From Bagarius yarrelli (taxonomy: Eukaryota; Chordata; Actinopteri; Siluriformes; Sisoridae), in assembly GCA_005784505.1 (NCBI GenBank), contig VCAZ01000112.1, positions 491,001-555,000 on the forward strand: 64,000 nt of DNA, read 5' to 3'. Both the position numbers and the translations under genes were made by a program. A model generated the notes under the pieces. That model had not been told where the DNA came from. It made no database searches and saw only the letters and a list, made by a program, of their open reading frames with translations. Positions 60,001-64,000 of this stretch are shown here, in pieces (within the stretch, counting starts at the first letter, position 1; every line of letters starts with the position of its first letter).

Positions 60001-61623
60001 TATATTTCGATACTAGAGGTTAGAATATGGATAAAATATCGCGATAGTGAGCTGTATCAATATTCTCACACAGCCCTGACCTGAACACAATTATACTTTT
60101 TAATTTTCTTGCTTGATTTCTTTTTTTTTTTTTAGACTGTGGAGTAAACTGTCATAAGCACTGTAAAGACCTGGTGTCGATGGAGTGTATGAGGTTTCAG
60201 GTTTCTGGAGGCTCTTGTCCCTGCACTCCTCGTCCAGGATCAGAGATGAGGACAAAGGGAAACAGCTGGAGTAAGTTTTTTCTTTTAATGTATACAAAGT
60301 TACTCTGTAAAATTACCCACTGGGATACCAGTGAGTTTCTCCCTTTTGTCTTTTGGAGGCAGTCCTAAGATGTAAATGCTGCAGATTCTGTAGTTATGCC
60401 TGTTTAACCAGGGGGGTCACCAGATTCAGCTTTAACTTGCCTTAAAACACCTGGAGGTATACCTAGCAAAACCTTGATTAGCTAGTTCAGGTGTGTTTGA
60501 TTAGGGTTGGAGCTGAAGTCTGCAGGGCCTCCAGGACCAAGCCTGGTGACCCCTGACATAAAGGGTTCCCGCTTTAACCCACACAATGCAGTGACCAAAA
60601 ACACAAATATACCTGTAACGATCAATAACTATGGGTGGAAGCCTGGCTAAAACAATCCAACTGAGAAGTTAAGGGTTAACGGTCTTGATTAGGGGCCTTT
60701 TTATCACTAGCCCAAAAGTCTTAATCACTTAATTAATACTGCATTATACATGGAGCTTCAAGAAACTGTATGTTTCTGTGTTCGAATCTCATTCACTAAA
60801 TGCTAAATTTGTTTCTGGTTTATGTTTTAAGGTTCTGAGGAAGAAACATTTGTGTTTCCACATGGACCAGACCACTCCAAGAGTCACACCTCTTCACAGA
60901 GCATTGCTGAGAACACCTTGCTTTCCGACCGCTCCACTCAGACAGACCCAGGTGTGTGGACACCGGTGGCGAACCGCAGAGACTTGCAGCATTTCAGAAC
61001 TCCACCTCTAACTGGGAAGGTACAAAAACTGCTTTAATGATGTCTGGGGTTCCTTAAACTTTAAACTGGTGGTCTACAGAGAGGGAACTGCATAATGTGT
61101 CAATATTAATGAGTAATTGGGGGTAAAGCCCTGACACGATGGGGATCCCTGTCCAGGTCGGGGTGTTTTTTTTTACACTGTTGCTGATTAAATAATGAAC
61201 TGGACTACTTTTCCATTTGTGGGTTTTAACTAATAGGTTGAGACTAGTTAACAGATTAATATTATATTACACCGATACTGGGGGAAGAAAGGTAGGATGA
61301 TTCTAAGGTCCACACACTTTTGGGGGGCCCCCAGAGATCTGTTTTATTAGTAGTAACAGTACTGGCAGTAAAGTAATTGTATGTTTGGCGCACAGTGGGT
61401 ACAATAAAGAGCCCAAACTTTATATGTCTTTACATGGTCTACATTTGCTGTCCCTCTAACCACCAGGTCTACAAATGACAAACACGACCTTTCTTGTTCT
61501 GTATTGTTTTAGAGTGACACACTGCCGATTCGATCAAGAGGTTCGTCTGCACCCAGTTTTTTCCTCCAGGAAAAAATGGAGGAGCTCCAGTTAAACAAAG
61601 ACAAACGCAAGGAGCCTGACTGA
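39005..61623 (+). CDS. rasgrp4: RAS guanyl-releasing protein 4 (17 coding exons, 706 aa)
   Basis: This is a guanine-nucleotide exchange factor that loads Ras (and possibly Rap) with GTP at membranes in answer to diacylglycerol and calcium; the mammalian gene acts in mast and myeloid cells. The exons join in phase to 2,121 nt. Order: N-terminus with KSHQE and TCPSP motifs as in RASGRP4; REM (about 50-165); CDC25 core (about 185-405) with LLFDH, LQNFNTLMAV and PILGVHLKDL; EF hand 1 loop D470-E481; EF hand 2 loop D497-D508; C1 domain H531-C580 with the full HC6HC spacing. The tail is short and lacks the RASGRP1 coiled coil, again as in RASGRP4. Much of the core resembles RASGRP1, so a RASGRP1/4-clade co-orthologue is the alternative. 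Human RASGRP4 is 673 aa. Regulation hints are an overlapping upstream frame, a possible alternative N-terminal exon and a (TG)n tract at the exon 8 acceptor. Confidence 0.88.
39455..39552 (+). CDS. rasgrp4: Possible alternative N-terminal exon of rasgrp4
   Basis: From ATG 39455 the frame reads MSFREDLRKVRKKASFC and on to a consensus donor (A/GTGAGT at 39553) in phase 2. That is the same phase as exon 1, so it joins exon 2 at the KSHQE codons to give a 731-residue form. An acceptor-like CAG at 39424 would also allow it to be a cassette exon. In that case the exon 1 frame would hit TAG at once and translation would have to start here. The basic RKKASF motif looks like a PKA/PKC site. I do not recognise the segment from other RASGRPs. 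Confidence 0.45.
39560..40745. other. rasgrp4 intron 1 sequence
   Basis: A short (TG)n run at 39639-39659; otherwise nothing recognised. Confidence 0.5.
40755..40907 (-). mobile_element. tRNA-derived SINE (type A)
   Basis: CAAAGCGACGTATATTTATT to CCTTAACCGATACGCTACCA. Confidence 0.85.
41628..41700 (+). mobile_element. Type A SINE head fragment
   Basis: GGTACACTAGTGGTTAAGAT, then GTTGGACTGCTAACCGG; truncated. Confidence 0.65.
42535..43140. mobile_element. Possible hAT-type non-autonomous element
   Basis: TTTTATATTGCGATATGAAT on the left and GCGATATATCGTGCAGAGCC on the right resemble ends of a fish repeat with TATCG-rich termini. Confidence 0.35.
43288..43322. repeat. (GA)n microsatellite
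   Basis: GA-rich run in rasgrp4 intron 1. Confidence 0.8.
43702..43743. repeat. (TG)n microsatellite
   Basis: TG dinucleotides in rasgrp4 intron 1. Confidence 0.9.
45010..45125. mobile_element. Tc1/mariner-type fragment
   Basis: ATGAACTGGAACACTGACTG, CCCCAGACCTCTTTACTCAA and GGCTGAATGGGACAA resemble the inner part of the element described at 46435. Confidence 0.45.
46435..47015. mobile_element. Tc1/mariner-type element, internally deleted
   Basis: The left end ATAGCCAAAAGTATTTGGAC is inverted against CCAATATCTTTGGCTATATA at the right. Inside, CATGACAATGCGCCTGTGCA translates as HDNAPVH, the conserved region around the second catalytic Asp of Tc1/mariner transposases. Ends 87 bases before rasgrp4 exon 2. 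Confidence 0.65.
47102..47274 (+). CDS. rasgrp4: rasgrp4 exon 2
   Basis: Acceptor AGCAG, donor G/GTCAGT. Encodes KSHQERG, the conserved TCPSPQEFSRVL stretch and the first helix of the REM domain (SLDELIQRCLHCF). Confidence 0.88.
47330..48335. repeat. Minisatellite of about 40-base units in rasgrp4 intron 2
   Basis: Over 20 imperfect units of the type CTGTCTAACTGTCTGTCTAT / CATAATGACATTCACTCTCA, starting 56 bases after the exon 2 donor. Confidence 0.9.
48726..48884 (-). mobile_element. tRNA-derived SINE (type A)
   Basis: ACAGAGCGACTTAAATTTAT to GTCCAACACTGCCCTAGCAC. Confidence 0.8.
49195..49300 (+). CDS. rasgrp4: rasgrp4 exon 3
   Basis: Encodes the REM segment from DSEGKLIRG through MMHNWVVPS to HKLLS. 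It ends at a minor-class donor, not at GT. Confidence 0.9.
49301..49564 (+). other. rasgrp4: U12-type AT-AC intron of rasgrp4 (intron 3)
   Basis: The 264-base intron starts ATATCCTTTA and ends ATTAC. TTCCTTGAC at 49546-49554 matches the U12 branch-site consensus, with the branch A 11 bases before the 3' end. Removing exactly this interval restores the conserved LYKD and QICQFIRHW residues. No GT-AG alternative keeps the frame. Confidence 0.93.
49565..49627 (+). CDS. rasgrp4: rasgrp4 exon 4
   Basis: Encodes YKDCPLEKIAQRRPQICQFI in the REM domain. The 5' boundary is set by the U12 AC site and the donor is AG/GTCAGT. Confidence 0.9.
49713..49841 (+). CDS. rasgrp4: rasgrp4 exon 5
   Basis: Encodes RHWIVHYPLMF to CQLIDTPY, the end of the REM domain and start of the linker. 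The donor is C/GTAAGT. Confidence 0.92.
50340..50865 (+). repeat. Polypyrimidine tract (CTTCT-rich) in rasgrp4 intron 5
   Basis: About 525 bases are almost wholly C and T on this strand, built from TTCTC and CTTTT variants, and end 9 bases before the exon 6 acceptor. It is both a very long splice-site pyrimidine tract and a purine-pyrimidine mirror sequence of the kind that can form triplex DNA. It produces long spurious SSLLFSS-type frames. Confidence 0.9.
50874..51015 (+). CDS. rasgrp4: rasgrp4 exon 6
   Basis: Encodes the linker and the KKRKVSLLFDHMEADEIAEH start of the CDC25 domain. AAGCAG is a tandem acceptor: use of the first AG (exon start 50871) adds one serine. Donor TCG/GTGTGT. Confidence 0.9.
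51307..51480 (+). CDS. rasgrp4: rasgrp4 exon 7
   Basis: In-frame exon, phase 0 at both ends. Encodes FLDYRSYMV through SQWVQLMIL to FIHVAQ in the CDC25 domain. Confidence 0.93.
51615..51900 (-). mobile_element. (CATC)n run and LINE-like fragment
   Basis: A CATC run (51617-51672) adjoins GC-rich sequence with CCAGACTTCCCTCTCCCC, GTCGGGAGACATAGTCC and GTGTCCTGGGTCTTCCCCGG, phrases I associate with a fish non-LTR retrotransposon in antisense. The family is not certain. Confidence 0.45.
52534..52556 (+). promoter_or_regulatory. rasgrp4: (TG)n tract at the exon 8 acceptor
   Basis: About eleven TG units lie immediately before the GAGCAG acceptor, so the exon has almost no pyrimidine tract. UG repeats here are typical TDP-43/CELF targets that promote exon skipping. 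Confidence 0.6.
52562..52678 (+). CDS. rasgrp4: rasgrp4 exon 8
   Basis: 117 bases, phase 0 at both ends. Encodes KLRTLQNFNTLMAVIGGLCH and ISRLKDTASLLSS, a core structurally conserved region of the RasGEF domain. Skipping would keep the frame but remove 39 core residues. The acceptor GAGCAG could also add one glutamine. Confidence 0.93.
53266..53541 (+). CDS. rasgrp4: rasgrp4 exon 9
   Basis: Largest coding exon (276 bases, phase 0). Encodes SLSELTELLSS, NYRRVYNECSGF, PILGVHLKDLISL and ANKDLLHLLT, the second half of the CDC25 domain including the helical-hairpin region. Confidence 0.95.
54485..54955. mobile_element. hAT-type non-autonomous element
   Basis: TAGGAATGCACCGGTATCAG at the left and GGTATCGGTACATCCTA at the right are inverted ends of the common fish TAGGGRTGCACCGAT type. 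In rasgrp4 intron 9. Confidence 0.6.
55088..55300 (+). mobile_element. tRNA-derived SINE (type B)
   Basis: GGGGCAGTGATGGCTTAAAT, CTAGGTTCAAGCCCC (B box), ATGCTCCAGGGGGCGCTGCA, GGGATAAGCAAAGAAAC. Confidence 0.8.
55592..55712 (-). mobile_element. tRNA-derived SINE (type A), partial
   Basis: TTTTGGCAGACACCCTGATC, AGGGGCCCCAACAGTGGTAA. The tRNA head is lost. Lies 200 bases before exon 10. Confidence 0.8.
55916..55996 (+). CDS. rasgrp4: rasgrp4 exon 10
   Basis: 81 bases, phase 0. Encodes LSLDLYYTEDQIYELSYAKE, the conserved end of the CDC25 domain. Confidence 0.94.
56558..57040. mobile_element. MITE with long GGGGTAGGG-type inverted ends
   Basis: CAGACCCAATTCCATTCTTA CCCC at the left is inverted against ATAGAATTAGGATTGGGCCT at the right, with CCCTACCCC / GGGGTAGGGG inside. 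About 480 bases; superfamily not assigned. Confidence 0.55.
57205..57468 (-). mobile_element. SINE (type C)
   Basis: CTTCTATTCCCGCTTATTCC to CTAAACCCTAAGCCACCGTG, with CGCCAGTCTATCACAGGGCC and AGAACATGCAAACTCCACAC between. Confidence 0.8.
57690..57850. mobile_element. Tc1/mariner-type fragment
   Basis: GTTCCAGTTCATCCCAAAGA TGTTCCGTG matches the inner part of the Tc1-like family seen at 45010 and 46435. In rasgrp4 intron 10. Confidence 0.45.
58195..58299 (+). CDS. rasgrp4: rasgrp4 exon 11
   Basis: 105 bases, phase 0. Encodes PVTPVKPPVVAEWGSG and ISKHVKQMVD, the linker into the EF-hand module. Confidence 0.94.
58442..58551 (+). CDS. rasgrp4: rasgrp4 exon 12
   Basis: Encodes EF hand 1 (loop DLNMDGYILLEE, residues 470-481, all calcium ligands present) and the start of EF hand 2. 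Confidence 0.94.
58660..58810 (+). CDS. rasgrp4: rasgrp4 exon 13
   Basis: Completes EF hand 2 (loop DSDREGEISRED, 497-508, Asp rather than Glu at position 12) and encodes the first half of the C1 domain (HNFHEMTYKRPTFCDTC). Confidence 0.94.
58935..58971 (+). CDS. rasgrp4: rasgrp4 exon 14 (37-base exon)
   Basis: Encodes LWGVIKQGYHCK in the middle of the C1 domain, including the hydrophobic LWG tip that inserts in diacylglycerol-containing membranes in this family. Confidence 0.93.
60136..60270 (+). CDS. rasgrp4: rasgrp4 exon 15
   Basis: Encodes DCGVNCHKHCKDLVSMEC, finishing the C1 zinc ligands, and the start of the variable tail. The acceptor is preceded by a T-run. Confidence 0.93.
60405..60560. 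mobile_element. hAT-type palindromic MITE
   Basis: CAGGGGGGTCACCAGATTCA and AAGCCTGGTGACCCCTGAC are inverted ends. In rasgrp4 intron 15. Confidence 0.7.
60832..61019 (+). CDS. rasgrp4: rasgrp4 exon 16
   Basis: Encodes a low-conservation tail, SSEEETFVFPHG to STQTDPGVWTP and beyond. The TQT-x-P-x-W pattern recalls the AWTQTES tail of human RASGRP4 and TQTE motifs in RASGRP1/3. Confidence 0.88.
61513..61623 (+). CDS. rasgrp4: rasgrp4 exon 17 (terminal coding exon)
   Basis: Encodes SDTLPIRSRGSSAPSFF and a short charged end, EEL-QLNKDKRKEPD, then TGA. No leucine-zipper coiled coil follows, unlike RASGRP1. Confidence 0.88.
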   Translation, partial: SDTLPIRSRGSSAPSFFLQEKMEELQLNKDKRKEPD

Positions 61624-62890
61624 AGCCCAGCGGATGTCCAAGAGAGACAAAAAAACTGCCTCTGCATTAAGTATTAGCGAATGACCTGTTCGAAAGACAA
61701 ATGAACAAGTATTTCATTACAATTAAAAAAAGTCTGAACTGTGCACACGCCTTGTACCGATGCATTAACGGGAAGAAAACTATCGGGATTTTCAGATATG
61801 CTTTCTTTATACGAAGTCAGAAGCGAGAGATATTCACAGCATCCACTGCCGGTATACATGAATATTGCTGAAGAAGCATCCAAAAATGGACTATCAGAGC
61901 ACTGCTTTCACTATTACTGTCTGCGTGTCAGAGTTACTGACCCTCCTATGCACCTCTATGCCACCTACACCACATGATTGAACCCTGGGGGGGGAGGGGA
62001 ACGGTGCTTAATGCCATAGCTGTGTTAATGTGTACCAAAATGTAGCCGTTTGTGTTCACACTGACACGTGTATTGTACTGTGAATTACATCAATATGTGT
62101 AAATGTTGTCATCTGTGCCTTAATATAATAAGAACGTTGATTGCATCACTGTGCCTTATGGAATATCTCAGATAAATGTACTGAATCTACGGAAAAAAGC
62201 CAGTATGGAATTCTGGAAAACTGTGGATTTATTGTGGGGGTTTTTTATAGTTCTGCTAACAACATTTCATAGAATGTATGTTTCCGACTTGAATGTCTGT
62301 CTTACTAAATCCTGAATTTAGACTGTAGATGTTTATTTATTGAGAACCTATTAATATTTTTTCCTCTTATAGCACTGCCAGATTACTGCCATAACTGTAA
62401 AAAAAAAAAGAGACTTGGTTTACTGTGGTTCATTAAATAGTGAATGATAAAACGAGCTATTTTTTTTTTTTACTTAAACGATGAAAAGAATTACACTCCA
62501 TCTACATGTGCGTTTTTATGAAAGATACGAGATTCTTTAAAACGTGGAAAAAAAAAAAAAAAATTAATTTTATATAAATTACTACAAAAAACATCTCAAG
62601 TCAAGTCAATTTAACAAGAAAAAAAAAGTTTGCCTTTTTAAACAGGTAACAAAATATGACATGCTTTTGGCAAAACCTTTTTAATTTATCTACAATCATT
62701 TACAGTGTGTGAAACAAGAAAAAACGTCAGACTGAAAAACTAAATAAATAAGATTTAATAAACAGATTGTGATTTCTGTGATATTCTGTTAGCTGCTGCT
62801 GTATTTTTGCTATTCCGATGAGGAGAACATGGTTATAAGCTAATTCTGATGCAAACCTGTTCAGAAATAAATGCTATATTGGTTTAATGA
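61624..62890 (+). other. rasgrp4: 3'UTR of rasgrp4
   Basis: Non-repetitive AT-rich sequence with AATAAA at 62743, 62757 and 62866. The end is likely between about 62780 and 62890, just before the tandem repeat. Confidence 0.6.
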
Positions 62891-62937
62891 TGACCTGCTA
62901 GCTAGGATGAGCCTGCATATCAAAAATGTAATTTATA

Positions 62938-63545
62938 AAGTCATATCTTTGCCTTTGTTTAATCTCGTAATTATGACTTTCAAAGTCGTAATTTCGACTT
63001 TTTTATCTTATAATTGAGCCTTACAAAGTCGTAATTCCAACTTTTTGTCCCATAAATATGACGTTTTAAGTCGTAATTTGAGTTATTTGAGTTATGACTC
63101 CCAAAGTTGTAACTCTGACTTGTTATCCCAAAATTATGACTTTTAAAGTCGTAAATCTGACATTTTATCTCATAATTGTGCCTTTTCAAAGTCATAATTC
63201 CGACTTTTTATACCTTATTTATGATTTTTCAATTTGTAATTCAGACTGACTTAAAGTCTAAATTCCAACTTTTTATCTTATAATTATGACTTTTAGTCGC
63301 AATTTTAACGTTTTCTCTCTAAATTATGACTTTCAAAATTGTAATTCCGACTTATCTCTTCATTATGACTTTCAAAGTCGTAATTGTAACTTTTTATCTC
63401 TTAGTTATGACTTTTAAAGTGTAATTTTGACTGTTTACCTCATAATTATGACTTTCAAAGTCGTCATTTTAACTTTGTATTTCCTAATTATGACTTTTAT
63501 CTCATACTTATGATTTAGGGAAGTCGTAATTTTGATTTTTAAATG
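62938..63545. repeat. AT-rich tandem repeat with internal dyad
   Basis: About 15 units of roughly 38 bases, type ATAATTATGACTTTCAAAGT / CGTAATTCCGACTTTTTATC. ATGACTTT and AAAGTCGTAAT arms are complementary, so each unit can fold. Begins just beyond the likely rasgrp4 polyadenylation sites. Confidence 0.9.
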
Positions 63546-64000
63546 CACTTTACAGATATTCGACTTCAAGCAAAGAGGAACCCCAGCTGTTAGTAAACTG
63601 CCACTGAGCTGTGAACTAGCTTAGTGCTGTCATCCAGCTGTGCAGTCATCCATACTTCCCCGGATGTTTCCATTTATACCTGACAATAAATTAGAACTCA
63701 ATTGTACGTTTTACAACATGGCTCTTTGCTGCCACCTAGTGTACTTTCACCTAATAAACTTTCTATTTTGAAAGACCAATAACAATATTAGAATTTAGAA
63801 CAATACATTAGTTATTGGTGGTTGGATTCGGGGTTTTATTTAACAGATAAGAAGTGTAATAGATGTTTTAATCCTGATTATTTTAGTATAATTACTTGTA
63901 ACCTGATTATTTAACCTCAGGGTAACAAAATTTAACAAATACAATACGTTAAAGAAAAGTTCACGTACACCATCTTTCTAACATTTGTTAGACAATATAA

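Overview
The window reads as nuclear DNA of a ray-finned (teleost) fish. It is intron-rich, AT-rich and crowded with microsatellites and with SINE, MITE and solo-LTR copies of types I know from teleosts. The SINE set (tRNA-derived heads, tails resembling GCTCTGGATAAGGGCGTCTGCC) would fit an ostariophysan such as a catfish, but I cannot fix the species.

Only two genes can be supported, both on the + strand. The first is a 50-codon open reading frame at 29158-29310. Its C-terminal half is a near match to the transmembrane segment of the TUNAR/BNLN microprotein (the zebrafish RNA megamind, linc-birc6). A candidate TATA-driven 5' exon with a consensus donor lies 16 kb upstream, ending at 12726. 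The second gene spans 39005-61623 and is a complete RASGRP, best called rasgrp4: 17 coding exons that join without a phase error into 706 residues. The domains are REM, CDC25/RasGEF, two EF hands and one C1 domain. The N-terminus (MIRKETKRKSHQE) follows human RASGRP4 closely. Intron 3 is a textbook minor-class (U12) AT-AC intron. A second possible N-terminal exon lies at 39455-39552.

Layout. 1-5.7 kb: solo-LTR family, SINEs and an hAT-type MITE inside a SINE. 5.8-9.1 kb: a 1.6-kb tandem duplication with an expanded poly-C tract in one copy. 9.1-12.7 kb: decayed repeat, then a mostly unique stretch with an RFX-like X-box and the candidate first exon. 12.7-29.1 kb: presumed intron with SINEs, a DNA-transposon remnant, a minisatellite grown from reverse-transcriptase coding sequence (16.5-17.2 kb) and a GA-rich composite minisatellite (18.1-18.8 kb). 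29.1-30.0 kb: microprotein exon and 3'UTR. 30-38.7 kb: intergenic SINEs, a solo LTR with a clear target duplication and a CATC microsatellite. 38.7-62.9 kb: rasgrp4 with repeats in its introns. 62.9-63.55 kb: an AT-rich self-complementary tandem repeat.

The two genes do not form a pathway, although both touch calcium biology: a SERCA-associated microprotein family and a calcium/diacylglycerol-responsive Ras activator. Their linkage may be a trace of an ancient paralogon, since the zebrafish megamind RNA is named after birc6, and BIRC6 lies near RASGRP3 in mammals. The rest of the long reading frames in the window are low-complexity or chance frames.
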